A stretch of 64,000 nucleotides of DNA. Origin: Zhengitettix transpicula (lineage: Eukaryota; Arthropoda; Insecta; Orthoptera; Tetrigidae). Location of the stretch: NCBI GenBank assembly GCA_037074705.1, contig CM073595.1, positions 23,586,501-23,650,500 on the forward strand. The letters are read 5' to 3'. Under the pieces are notes generated by a model. It had not been told where the DNA came from. It saw nothing but the letters and a program-made list of their open reading frames with translations, and did no database searches. How positions within the stretch are numbered: position 1 is the stretch's first letter; each line of letters begins with the position of its first letter. This document shows positions 22,812 to 34,967 of this stretch, one piece after another. Position numbers and translations under genes: made by a program.

Positions 22812-24183
22812 AATAATCAACTAGAAAAGGCTTTAAAAATAAGAAATAAGCCCCACGTTGTGGAAGCCAATTTGTAATAACCGATAACTATGAATTTAAA
22901 TAAAATAAAATATGCAAATTTTTCCAAAAATTTATAAAGTAAATTTAAAGACTGTGTCGAACCAAAATAAATAACGACAAATACTATGATTACTTCAAGT
23001 TGTTGTCAAATGTTCTTAAGAGCTAGAAGGCTAATTAATTTCCCCACACTGTAGCACAAAATACAATTAATTTGATAGGAATTTTAAATTAAACAAATTA
23101 TTAAATTCAATAAAACAAAACAAATTTATTAACTCAACAATACAAATTTCAATCTCAATTTTATTTATTTACATTACATTTAAATCAAATTTTACAATGA
23201 AATGAAACTCAAAAATATCTCAGGGTCTCTACTGGGCTTGATTCAAAGAAACGAATATTCAATTACAATGTGAAGAATTTAAAGAATATAGAAAATAAAA
23301 TTTAATGAAGTTCCTAGAAAACAACGAAATCTGACACCTGACCTTTAATTTCAGTTTACAAAAATTATTTATTTTTAATATTTACTTACAAGTTGCACTT
23401 TGGATTCAGGAACATGTTTCATTTTTAAAATAAAATGGCCAATTCTGTGCATAGAATTTGCACAGATGTTTCACTGACACTTTTCACAGCACAGCACTTT
23501 ATCCCTTTTGTATCCTTATTCCAGGTTGTAGATTTTTAACTCCTCTTACAGATGTTACGCCTGCGGCCACCAGTCAGTTTGGCCAGTATGATTGCCAACT
23601 CCAAACGTTCAATTTATTTAAAATGTTCCGGATCTTTTATCACACATCACAACAGAGTTCAGTTCTTGCATTTAACTAATACTTCCATTTCAACTAAACC
23701 ATCTGCTTTCCTCAAGCTCCAACGTCCAACATCAAGAATACACCTTCGAGCACCGCCCTCCGGCTGCTCTCCATTACCACATCCATTCCGATCGCTCTCT
23801 GGCTTACGGCTGACTATTCTATCAAGATCCCCTCTCCTGAATTTTCTTATTTTCCCACGATCTTGCTTTCCCACACTCAGATCACATCCGGCTTTCTCAG
23901 TCTAAGAGAGTTACTCAAAATATTGTTAAATAAACAATCCCTGGTCCTGTAATTGAATGTCAACAAGGCCGCTGTCCGTAGTTCCTTTGGAGACTTGTCC
24001 CGACGTCAGTTAGATATTATATCGAAAATCCGCCAAAGATCTCCAATTATTTTTATAAGAGCCGCCCCAAAATCTCCAGTCTGAGTCAGTAAACAGATTT
24101 TAATAATAGCCGGCATCCACATTAAAAAAAATAATGGCCTTCTTAATTTGCCTTCTTAATTTGCCTTCTTAATTGGTATTACA
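22809..24183 (-). repeat. LTR/TRIM-like unit 4
   Basis: Minus orientation, 1,375 bp. Plus-strand landmarks: TGTAATAATC; GCCCCACGTTGTGGAAGCC at about 22850, with TTTGTAATAACC beyond it; CTCAGGGTCTCTACTGGGC at about 23220; CGAAATCTGAC; TACTTACAAGTTGC at about 23390; and the end GGTATTACA. A short tandem repeat (CTTCTTAATTTGC, three copies) lies at 24138-24176. Relative of unit 2. Confidence 0.72.
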
Positions 24184-25110
24184 ATATATAAATCCGAAGT
24201 TATATATCGTAATACGCAAATATGAAGATATTTATTAATTTTAATAGAATTTGTTCAAAATGTTAAAATTTTAGTCTGATGCGGGTACTTAATATATAAT
24301 GACAGGTTTGAAATGATAAAACCGAAACTTAGTTATAAAAAAAATTAAAAAATAACGTAAATTTACGCCACAACTATATTTACAAATGAGAATCCCAGCG
24401 CAGAACGCTTTACCGAGCCTCGTAATATGTATGGAACGCAACGAATTTAATGTCGTTTATTAAAATATTTTAAATTTATTACAACGAAACAGGAAAACTA
24501 AGGAAAACATTTAAAATTGAATATACCAAATATTGACTTTTACAAAATATTCCTCAATTTAAGATTACACTACATTAAATTTGACCGCTCAGAAACTATG
24601 CCATATTTACATTGTATTAATTTTAACCCTTTGCATCGAGGGCTCCGGAGCGGACCCATTTAAAACTGTCATCAAGCTCGAGGGCTCCGTTACGGAGCCC
24701 TCGAGTCCAAAGGGTTAAATAAACACTCAACATAGCAGTTTTCGATTAATCCAATTTTGTAGCACACCATTCAATTTGCAGATCTCCAACTATACACCAC
24801 TTCCAAGTTCACCCGATTAACTCCTCTATAAGTTCCAGACTATTGCAGATCCAACTACTAGTGAGATTTTGATATTGTTTAGGCTCACACGGATCAGCAA
24901 TCGTTTATCTTTGACTGCAGAATGCATATTGTCATTCTTTCTAAAGACCCGTTCAAAAAAAAAACTATGTCTGGGACCCTATAGATTCACCTTTCTCACA
25001 ACACACGCAAACTGTTCAAGTATTCTTCAAACCACATGACCCTTTATCTCACAAAACAAATTTTATAGTGATGCAATTTTGATAAATAATACTATTACCA
25101 ATCTTCTTCT
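24184..25110. other. Non-coding sequence apart from the mini-element at 24627-24714
   Basis: No gene recognised; AT-rich. Confidence 0.4.
24627..24714. mobile_element. 88-bp piggyBac-like mini-MITE with TTAA target duplication
   Basis: Flanked by TTAA on both sides (24623-24626, 24715-24718). Ends are CCCTTTGCATCGAGGGCTCC and, inverted, CCCTTTGGACTCGAGGGCTC. Inside, CTCGAGGGCTCCG and CGGAGCCCTCGAG form a perfect 13-bp hairpin around a 3-base loop (24677-24705). TTAA targets and CCC-starting ends are typical of piggyBac elements. No coding capacity. Confidence 0.65.
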
Positions 25111-25718
25111 TCTATATAATAAAAAAGGATGTATATTTGTATGTATGTATGTATGTATGTATGTATTTACGTTGTTCTTTATACAAATTTTATCGCGTGG
25201 ACAGAATGCAACAAAAATTGGTACACAAATTCTTCAAAACACGAGAAACGGTACAGTGAGGGTGAGAAACGCCTAGCATACATGTGGAAAGAATTATAAT
25301 TAAAAACCGTGATCATTAAATATTAAATTACTGCGCGCCAAGAGACAATGACGTCACGCGAGAGAAAGACGTTACTACGCAACGAACAAAGGAAATATCT
25401 CCTTTATTAGGAATGAAATAAAGTAGAAATATTTTTTTTTGAATAAAAAGTATAATTTTATACAGAAATATTCCATCGAATGATAATAAAGAAGAATACG
25501 AATTACTTTACCATCCTTGGGGAAAATGTAAGTTAATTTTCGCTCTGTATTAGTTGTGAGTCTAGCTAACAATTTCATCAATGTAATATTTCGTAATGTA
25601 TGAAGACTGAGTGACGATTATATCCTGAAATACTGAAGGAATATATTTAAGTATTCAATTAAATACTTTTTCGAGTTTATATAAATAAGTACACGAGCAA
25701 CGCCGGGCACCTAGCTAG
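25111..25718 (+). mobile_element. Non-autonomous Helitron-like element, copy 1
   Basis: Starts TCTATATAATAAAAAAGGAT, followed by (GTAT)n at 25139-25166. It ends GCAACGCCGGGCACCTAGCTAG and is followed by T. The TC start, CTRR end and GC-rich palindromic bases just before the end are Helitron hallmarks. No Rep/helicase. An opposite-strand copy follows immediately. Confidence 0.6.
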
Positions 25719-25719
25719 T

Positions 25720-26371
25720 ATATTAAATATATATGAACGATATAGTCTTATGGACGAATGGAGCAATTTAAAAACAACTTGGTTATCTAGAGAATAACAC
25801 TGTGGGAAGAAGACAGAGTAATATTTTATAATAAAATATACAAGCTGCAAGATATAATTGTCCCTCAGTCTTCCGACATTACGAAAGATTAAATTGAAGA
25901 AATTATTAGCTATATTCACAATGTAAACAAATAGTCGCCATATTGGAGTCACTAATGTGCCACGAAAATCAACTTACATTCTCCGCAAGGATCGTAAAGT
26001 GAATTGTTTTTTTAATTGTCTTTCGATGGAGTATTACTGGATAAAATTATACTTTTTATACAATGAAAATATTTCTGCTTTATTTCATTACGGGAAAAAG
26101 AACTAATTCCTTTGTTCGTCGCGTAGTAACGTCTCTGTCTTGCGTGACGACACAGTCTCTTGGCGCGCAGTAATTTAACACAAAATGATCACATTTTTCA
26201 ATTTTAATTCTTTCTATCTATGTATCTAGGGGTTTCTCACTCAAACAGTACCGTTTCTCGTGTTTTGAAGAATATCTGTAACAATTTTTCGTTGCAATCT
26301 GTCCACGCGTTTAAATTTAAATAGGAATTAACGTAAATACATACATACATACTTTTTTATTATTCAGATAT
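25720..26371 (-). mobile_element. Helitron-like element, inverted copy 2
   Basis: The right half is the reverse complement of the 5' half of copy 1 (GTCCACGCG, CAGTACCGTTTCTCGTGTTTT, TCTCTTGGCGCGCAGTAATTT, then ACATACATAC and TTTTTTATTATTCAGA). The left half matches the internal part of the copy at 31345-32245 (ATATAATTGTCCC, TCAACTTACATT). Its CTAG end is not distinct from that of copy 1. Confidence 0.5.
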
Positions 26372-28058
26372 TATAATCAAATGAGAAATAGTAATAGTTT
26401 ATTAAGTGTCGAGGTAGACGCTCAGATCGACGTTTTTCTATGGTGTGAATCATTTTGGAGGTTAAATTGAACATTTTCAGAGTGTTTATAATGCACGTGG
26501 AACTCATAAAATATGAGAAAGGGAATTTTCTTATTGAGAAAGTGTGCCTAAAATAGCATACTTGTTAAAAGCCTTCATATGAGATCAGTTTTTTGCGGTC
26601 TCATGATACGTAGGTGAGACAATTGGGACAAAATGTTTGTTGCAGAATGTGATCTCAGTATTTAGGTAAACTGAAGTGTTTAGCGTGTTGCGTAACTTTA
26701 AGCAATCCTAGAACATATAGGGCAATGTTTTATTTTTAATTTTTACTGATGGCATATATTAGTAAACTATATTCTAAAATTATTAGTAGTATTATTATGT
26801 TACACAAAGCAGTTCTTTACTTTGTATTTCTAATTCGTTTCCCCTAAACTGAAAGTTGAATGATAAATAATGAAATGACATAAATGGACTCGTACTTTAT
26901 GTTCATTTTGCTTCCATCGCTTTCCTCATGAATAATTAATTTCAGCCATTCTGGCTTCCGTTTGAACTCCATGCAAAGTAACTCTAGTCCAGTGTAAACA
27001 TGAACTGCCCCTTGTTCATAACAAATTATCTCTCTGGATGTACGTGACGAGCTAGAGTGCTGATTTGAAGTTTCTGTCGCCAAAAAACCACACGGCAGAA
27101 CGCAAAGTTGCTCTCAGAGACATAAAGAGAATGTTCTCGTCACAGTTCATCTGCCCTCCGTCCTTCTATATGAAACGCGCAACGTTTACAACAAATATGA
27201 CTTCATGTGTCACAGATATGTTACATCTATTAATAAATACGTACAATGCTGTGGTTGATATTTCACTTGCCACTCTGTAGTGAAAATATATAATTTGATT
27301 GTAATGTGTATCCAGCACATCTAAAGATATGAGTGTGCTTGGTGGACCAGAAGCGATATTAATGATTAGTATATAGATAAAATAATCTCTTAACATTTTA
27401 CCGAAGTCCACAAATTTGTCTCGTATTTAGTATATTTTCTGAAGCGCGACTTTCATCATCAATAATGTTGTATATTATTTCACTTAATTTACTACATTTT
27501 TTCCTTTTATGATTAATATTAACAATCAAAGAAATTTTCTAAGAGTTATTTTCCTATTTTTGGTTGAAGTCCCTGCAGCATTACATTAAAATTCAGAGTC
27601 TGTATCACCCCTGACTTGGTTTTACAATTCATGGTTAAAAATAAATAAAAGTAAAATTTTAAATCTATAGAGAAAGGAAGTGACAATGGAGGTCACATTT
27701 TTTTTTTTTGGTAGCAGACACGCTGGTTTACTATTCATCGGCTCAAGCACACTCCGTCTCTCTCGCTCTTTATTTCCATTTGCCTCGCACCGTCACAAAA
27801 AATAAAATACTCCTTACATGAGCTGACTTATTCACTGTACATTTTAATGTAATTTACAGTCAAATAAAATTTTTATATGTGATTGTATTAAAAAAGGGTT
27901 TAATCATTTATGATATTAATAAAGGCATTTATTGTTTTTATTAAACAAGTACAGACATAGGTGTACCCATATATGGACCCTGGATATGGATAGGAACACT
28001 GATAAATGGTGCAATGAAGTGGAAGATAAGGCATCACAAGTAACAATATATGTTGACT
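26372..28058. other. Non-coding sequence, nothing recognised
   Basis: AT-rich; short open frames have no recognisable content. A T-run lies near 27700. Confidence 0.4.
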
Positions 28059-28880
28059 GTAAAACTAACTGTGGACGAACACACTAGACTACATATGCAA
28101 AAAGATAAATAGAAAATTATATGCATTAAAAAGATTATCTGCATTTTTTAGTCCCTCATACGTACTTAACATATACTATGGCTTAGTATTTCCCAACATC
28201 AACTATGCCTTTGAAATTTGGGGCGCTACTTCAGAAAAAAAACATGAAACGTTTGCTTTTAAAACAAAAAAGAGTTATTAGATGTATAATGGGACTAAAA
28301 ATGGCAGAATCTTGTAAGAAAGCCTTTATATAAATTTCCATACAAACTGTATATGCTCTATATGTATACAAAGTAATTATGAATAAGAAAAATAGCCAAT
28401 TCAGACAAAAATGGTAATATAAATACCACACAATATTTCGGGGATCCTTGTCCCTTTTTTTTGTTTTGTCAACTGACAAGTGCAGTTGTGTTGCTCTCGG
28501 CTGTTCTTAGCACCTGACGAAAGGTACAAGGATCCCAGAAACGTTTTGTGGTATTTATATTACCCTTTTTGTCTGAACTGGCTACCTTTCTTATTCATTA
28601 TTTTAAAATCTGACGTATTATTTTTTCATTTTAACAAAGTAAATATGAAGGTGGAAAAAAAATGAAAATAAAGTATGCAAAAAAAGGAAATAACAGGTAT
28701 CAATACTCGGGGCAGGAGAAATTATTTTAGAATCAGGACAAATAAAAGAGACACAACCCATATGTTAAGGGAACAAGCTCCAGGAATATATGAATAATGT
28801 AGAGAATAAGTTATTTGCAGTAGAACTAAAAAAATAGTTAAAAAGCCGCTTTACTTTACGCCTTAAAAAATATATATTGT
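28059..28880 (+). pseudogene. Decayed non-LTR retrotransposon RT C-terminus, split by a foldback
   Basis: Reading the plus strand with frameshifts: LYALKRLSAFFSPSYVLNIY, YGLVFPNINYAFEIWGATS, KQKRVIRCIMGLKMAESCKK. After the foldback at 28378-28604 come MNNVENKLFAVELKK and SRFTLRLKKYIL. This is the thumb/connection region found after the palm in Jockey/CR1/RTE-type RTs. The 3' part resumes beyond the foldback, so the foldback probably inserted into the RT. Confidence 0.6.
28378..28604. repeat. Foldback: inverted repeat of about 85-95 bp arms
   Basis: The left arm 28378-28458 (ATGAATAAGAAAAATAGCC ... GGTAATATAAATACCACA ... GGGGATCCTTG) is the imperfect inverse of 28508-28604 (CAAGGATCCCAG ... 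TGTGGTATTTATATTACC ... GGCTACC ... CTTATTCAT). The loop is about 50 bases. The right arm carries CTGACGA ... GAAACGTT, a degenerate hammerhead-like core. Confidence 0.75.
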
Positions 28881-30147
28881 ATCGTTATATAATCTGTTGG
28901 CCTAAACATAATATTAATCATGTTATATTAAAATATAAGCTCTATTTAATTTAATTATATTGCTATTAATTGATTGACGATTTTCCATTTTCCATTGTTG
29001 CACATTATGAAAAAATAAACATTATTATTATAAAGTCTAAATTCACGCACCAAGATTAACTATCAACGTGTAACGAAACATTTTAAATATAATCAACAAC
29101 TGGAACGTACAATGAATAAGTCAGACCATAAATGTAAAAAGTTGACGAAAGTCCATTACTACAAGGAAAATTATGTGAACATAGGTATACACATAATTTA
29201 ATTCCACTGATGTACTTAATAATTTTACAGGTGAATATGGCTAGAATAAGCTCCATGACGGACTATTTTAAAATCCTGACATTTAAATGTAATTTATATT
29301 GAAATAAAAATTTTATATGTGACTGTATCATTGAAGGGTTTAATAATTTCATTAAATTTATTTGAAATATGTACGAAGGAAAAATACTTTCGTTGGCAAT
29401 TTGGTGCAAATTTATTCCGCTTTGAAATATTTGACATTATTGGAAACTGTGTTGATGGGATTCGAAATGTAGCATTTTACGGGTGGGGTCAGAGTATTGG
29501 TAACACTGTTGTCATTATTTTAGATAATTATCATCGTAAAAAATAGTTGCTTGTGGTGATGAAGCACATAACTTAAAAAATAAAAACTCACGAGCCGTCA
29601 TTGATTAAAATCTTGAATGGGTGAAATGTAGGCCATTTTTCCTGCGGATAACGAAAGATAATGGCTGCGGACGTGTCATGTGCGATACAATCAGATATAT
29701 TATGCTTATGTATATTCTGGTAGACATTTAAAATAAATAACTGGAGATTTCTCACCGCATAGAAAGTCATGTTTGTTCGTCAGATGTCATTTGCGCCTGC
29801 AAACTGCTTCGTATTATCAGTTTAAATATCAAGTTATGTTATCTTGGTAGTGTCCCATTTCTTAATACATTATCGAGAATCGTAGTTCGTCAATTAGCTT
29901 ATCTCAGTGACGCAAAGACTCTGTTATTGTCAAGTTGAAAATAAAAGCAGGATGACTTGAATTAAATGCCGTTTCCTTCAAATATGTACTAGTGTTTTTC
30001 GGACACTGTCAAATTAAATTAAGCTGAAAAGTGGCACGACGCTGTGATTTTTGGAAGCCACCGATATGAATATACATAACAATCTTTTAAAGAAAGACTC
30101 CGGCTTCCAAATCAGTAACGCGTGGAATCCAATTATTAAAATATTGC
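28881..30147. other. Non-coding sequence, nothing recognised
   Basis: AT-rich; no element or gene identified. Confidence 0.4.
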
Positions 30148-31343
30148 GTGACATGGAAACACGTGTGGTCATGCGATCCTCAACGGTCAATCAGATCGCA
30201 GCAGGGAGTCTTGGGAGACCGACCCTATAAATACGGCGCAAACGCCACGCAGCGACATATCGGCCAATCTCCTCTGCTGCCGACGCTCTCGAAAGTCTTC
30301 GAGAAGCTGTTTCTGGTAAGACTCCAGGTTGAGCAAGACGATCTGAAACTAATCCCCTCCTTTCAGTTTGGTTTCAGGAAAGGGCACGGCACGACGCAGC
30401 AGATCATGAGGGTCGTCGAGAGAGCCTCTCTTGTTTTGAACAGGGGCCAGCACTGTGATGTGGTGCTTCTTGATGTCACGAAAGCCTTCGACTCCGTCTG
30501 GCAGTCGGGGCTTTTGTTCAAGTTGGCGCGGTCCGCCGTGCGCATCATACCTGCAGATCCGAACCTTCTCAGTAAGGGTGGGAGAGGTTCTATCATCAAG
30601 AAGGAGCATCCTGGCCGGCGTACCGCAGGGCAGCGTCTTCGGACCTGTCCTGTACAACGTTTTCACCGCGGACATCCCGAAGCCGGGTACTGGAGCAGAC
30701 ATCTCGCATCACGGCATCGTGGGACGAGCACGTCGAGGGAACCCGTCTCAACGTTGGCCTAGAGATGATTCAACGATGGGCCACCAACTGGATGCTGAAG
30801 ATCAACGCGTCGACGAGCCAGGCGCTGATGATCACCCGTCGTCGACCGGACAAGCCAGTCCTGCGGCTCTTTGGAGAGGTTATCCCGTGGACCACGAAAG
30901 CTAAGTATTTAGGGGTAACCTTAGATACAAGGCTAACGTGGAAGCACCACGTTAATGATTTACACAGGAAGGTAACAGCTAGGTTAGCTACACTATATCC
31001 AATTTTTAATTCTAGTTCGAAGCTGTCACCGAGAGTGGGGCTCTCAATCTACATCTCGCTCATCCGCCCGATCCTGGAGTACGCCTCACCAGTATGGGCC
31101 TGCGCTGCGGAGTCCCACATGGAGAAGATCTTCGCCCTGGAGAGGAAGTGCCTCAGGCGAGCGCTGCATCTCCCGCCACAGATCTCAAACGCCGTACTCT
31201 GGGACCTGGCAGGGATAAGCAACCTGTGGGAGCGGATGCTTGAAAACTCCGTAAGGTTTTATCAGAGGGCCCATGAGTCTAGCAATGAGCTGGTCTCATC
31301 GCTAGGCTGCTACGACCCAGAAACTACGCCTTATTATTATTAT
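30148..31343 (+). pseudogene. Jockey-clade non-LTR retrotransposon, 5'-truncated, dead
   Basis: RT motifs in order across frames: LLPTLSKVFEKLFLVRLQ (30275), FQFGFRKGHGTTQQI, VVLLDVTKAFDSVW, AGVPQGSVFGPVLYNVF, IQRWATNWMLKINAS, KAKYLGVTLDTRLTWKHHV, LIRPILEYASPVWACAA and LERKCLRRALHLPP. The fragment ends in a (TTA)n tail at about 31330-31343, typical of non-LTR 3' ends. At least three frameshifts are present. The F/Y-ADD catalytic box expected near 30705 is gone, apparently through a deletion of about 10 bases. The endonuclease is absent. Its G+C content is far above the surroundings. Confidence 0.9.
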
Positions 31344-31344
31344 A

Positions 31345-32245
31345 CTAGCTGGGTGCCCGGCGTTGCCCGTGTACTTATTTATATAATTATTAAATTAATC
31401 TTTAGTCAAGAAGTGACAACCTAAATCTAACTGTTCCTAGTTCCGTACATTCTTTCGACCGACAGTCCATTAATTGAACAGCTATAAAATACATTGCATT
31501 TTATTGCATCAATCCCCCCCAAAAAATTTGAGTATTGCAGAATATAATTGTCCCACAGCCTTCAGACATTAGTAAATATTAAATGTAAACAAATGTTCCA
31601 GTCACTAATATGGCAGGAAAATTAACTTACATTTCCTCAAGGATCGGTAAGTATTTCAAATTGTTTCTTTATTATCATTAGATGAAGTATTGCCGCATAT
31701 AGTTATACTTTTTATTCAATCAAAATATTTCTGCTTCATTTCACTACTATTTTGTTGTTGTGCAGTACCGTCGGGTAGAAACGACTCTCTCTCGCGTTTG
31801 CAGTGACGTCACGGTATCTTCCCGCGTAGTAATTTAACACAAAATGTTCAAATTTTTTAATTATAATTATTTCCACCTTAATGCTAGTCGGTTCTCACAC
31901 CCACAGTACTATATACTTTTATGGCGCGTGAATGTCTCGCGTGAAAGTCTCGTTTGTATCACGCGCCAACGGATAAATGTGACGTCACGGTCTCTTGGCG
32001 CGCATTAATTTTACACTAAATTATAACATTAACTCTTATGGGAAAATTCGTAAAAATAAATCAACTGCAATTCTTTCTACCTTTATGCTATGGGTTTGTC
32101 ACCCCCACAGTACCGGTTCTCGATTTTGGCAGAACACGTATACCAATTTTTGTTGAATTCTGTCCACGCGATAAAATTTGTATAAAGAACAACGTAAATA
32201 CATACATACATACATACAAATATACATCCTTTTTTATTATATAGA
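31345..32245 (-). mobile_element. Helitron-like element, copy 3
   Basis: On the minus strand it starts TCTATATAATAAAAAAGGAT after A (32245) and ends GGGCAACGCCGGGCACCCAG, CTAG before T (31345). This is the A^T insertion context expected for Helitrons. The element sits directly at the (TTA)n tail of the Jockey fragment. A segment of about 150 bp with GACGTCACGGTCTCTTGGCG and CCCACAGTACCGG is present twice inside (about 31805-31912 and 31980-32115). Confidence 0.65.
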
Positions 32246-32334
32246 TTAATTTATTAAGTAACCTATGAGCCCCTTTACAGCTTGTACGTTAATGTGATCT
32301 ATTACTCAGATTTCAGATATTTACAAAATTTATT

Positions 32335-32336
<2 letters not shown>

Positions 32337-32372
<36 letters not shown>
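32337..32372. repeat. (TA)n microsatellite
   Basis: About 16 TA dinucleotides; not associated with a recognised element end. Confidence 0.9.
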
Positions 32373-32376
<4 letters not shown>

Positions 32377-32459
32377 CATATATTTCCTAGAATATTCACC
32401 AACAATTATTTATTTACATATTTATCCTTATCAACCCCCACCCTCCACCTTAATCCGAA

Positions 32460-33759
32460 AAATCAGAACGAAGGGAGAGCGGCAATAATGCGAATGAATG
32501 AGTGTATGAATGAGAGTGTGAATCTAATAATTAGGTAGCCGTAAAGGCATTTACAATTGTTATGTATGAATGTATTATCCAAATTATGACAATTTAGTAA
32601 TGACAGAATATTAGTATGTTATAGGCACAAAAATTCGTCATCGCGGAGCAGATTCCACGTGGAAGGAACTCCGACAACTAGAAGAGGAGGCTGAACCTCC
32701 AGTTAGATGCCACCGCTGCTGTATACGCAGCGACACAGTCTGAAGACAGCAGTGGAGAATGACCGCAGAAACGTCAAAATCGACAAATCTGAACCTGGGG
32801 CTCAACCGCGAAAAATTTATTAATAATTTACACCGGGAATGCTTACATTCTTGTACTATTTAGTACAATTATACTAGAACGATATTGTGGTAGGCTTTTT
32901 GGAAAAGTCCTCCACTTTGCCGTTTGACATTACATTTGGTTTTTCTTAACGTTCGTCTTCGACTGTGTAGTCTGTGACGAACTTGAAAATTTTAATTCCA
33001 TAAACTACTTATAAATGTTAATCAGTACTGATAGTTCTTATTTCACTGTATTTAATCCATGTGTGATTCGATACGTAACATTTATAGAATCTTTATCATA
33101 ACATTTCTAGAATCTTTATCATAAAAGAAAATAACGTTTCCGATCTCGTGCACATTTTACACTTTGTATCCTCTTTGGAACTAAAAAGAAAGCCGTTTGT
33201 AATCTTTGAATCGTCCTGAATTCATTTCAACTTGTGGCACAATGTAGCCACATATTTGCATCATACGTATTTAAAAATATATTTCATTTATTTCATAATC
33301 CCGCGATTTGTGAAACATCTGCATATTTTTTGATAGGAGAGATACTAGTTCTTATCTATCAGCGTATGAAACAAGACTATCTCTGGTTTACATAAAGTAT
33401 GACGTGAGCTTTCTGTGGCAAGTATATAATTTAAGAATTTAAAGTGTCACGAACGTAATCACTGTCTCCAAAATCGTGTGAAGTTCATTGGTTAATGGTG
33501 GCACTTAATTTTGTATCTTTGCACTTGAAAAATGTGAAAAGCTAACAAAATTTAACTGAGACTGATAGTTTTTCTGATCTACAGAAAATATGTTTGGAAT
33601 AATGCAATTTTACAAATTATAAAACCGTTAGTCAATGTACATTGCCACGAGAAAGACAACCGAAGGCAGAAACAAACAACAAAAAATAACGAATCTCAGG
33701 TATAAAGTGTTGACGAAGTGCGACAATGTATCACAAATGTAAAGCTTTGTTTCAAATGA
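32460..33759. other. Non-coding sequence with one hammerhead-like block
   Basis: A GC-richer patch at 32640-32810 carries CTGAAGA (32740), a GTGG/CCGC stem and GCAGAAACGTC (to 32775), a degenerate hammerhead-like layout on the plus strand. Nothing else recognised. Confidence 0.35.
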
Positions 33760-33763
33760 TCTT

Positions 33764-33795
<32 letters not shown>

Positions 33796-34967
33796 AATAT
33801 ATATGTATATATACGTGAATGTATGTCTGTGTTTCCCCTATGCACTCCTAAACCATTCATCCGATTTCGATGATACTTTGGTGAGTTGTTGTGCGCATCC
33901 CCGCGAACGCTACTGTCGGGTTTTCGAAGCGTTAGGAAACTCCCAAGGGGTGAACGGGGGTGATACTTAAAAACATACTAAAACGGCCGACATTAGAGTC
34001 GATTAATTACTTTTCGAGGTTTATATGATTGATATTTTCTATCCAGATGATTTTCGTGTATAATTTCACCCCCTTAAAGCACCAATTAGGGAGCGTTGCA
34101 TAAAAATAACGCGAAACAACCGAGATTTGTGTCAAATCCAGGGTCATGGAAGTCTCTGAATTTAATTCTGATATTTACCATACTGGTTAAGTTGCAGTTC
34201 AACCCCTAGGAGTGGGGGTGGAAGGAGTGAAACAAATTTCCGTTTAGAATCTTAAATTCGTGGACCAATTTTATACACATGTTACTTACGATCCAGGAAC
34301 AAACACTGAGGGGTTAAGACACAGCGACCACCTCTACGGGTGGAAATGAGGGGGTGTAATTTAAAAATGTTCATAAACGGCCATTATGGAACGTTTCCGG
34401 GGTCGCTTAATTTTATTCTAGAATTTTTATGTGTCTAATTTCAATTTAAAAAGGCATGGGAGGTAAAGACTACTATGTTTCTGGTGGTGGTGGAAGAAAT
34501 AATTCAAAATTACAGATATTAGTGTCGATTCCGGGGTTATAGGAGTCGCTGAGTTTAAATTTTTCATTAATCTTGGCGATTGATGAAATTTTATGTCCCT
34601 ATTCGTAGAGGTGGTCATGATTGAGATAAGTTACCGAGTATAATTTTTTATTTTTTTAGGGAACGAGCTATATTTTGGCCTCTGTTTAGTTAATAGTTGG
34701 ATTTCTTTACTCCTTTACGTTGGGAGTTGTTTTAGACTTTATTTTCTTTGCGATTATTTATTATTGCTTTAATTGGTCGTGATTTTTATAGACCTTTATT
34801 TTATGTTTCCGAATAACGTCGGGGTTTATTTGGAGTTAGATGCCGAAGGTTTAAACGTTTCAAACACTATTGGAACTGGTTAAATGAAATATTTACCAAG
34901 AGGTTAGTGTCGAGTCAATTCCTACTCCGGATTAATTTAAATAAATACCCGGGAAACGTCGGGCACT
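33760..34967 (+). mobile_element. Helitron-like element, second family
   Basis: Starts TCTTTATATATATACACACA after A and has a (CA)n/(TA)n run. It contains TGCACTCCTAAACCATTCAT followed by CCGATTTCGATG, a widespread arthropod repeat signature. It ends near 34967 in CCCGGGAAACGTCGGGCAC, a decayed form of the same terminus as the other Helitrons. The interior matches 42844-43963 in inverted orientation (CGAAACAACCGAGATTTGTG, CCAGGGTCATGGAAGTC). Confidence 0.5.
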
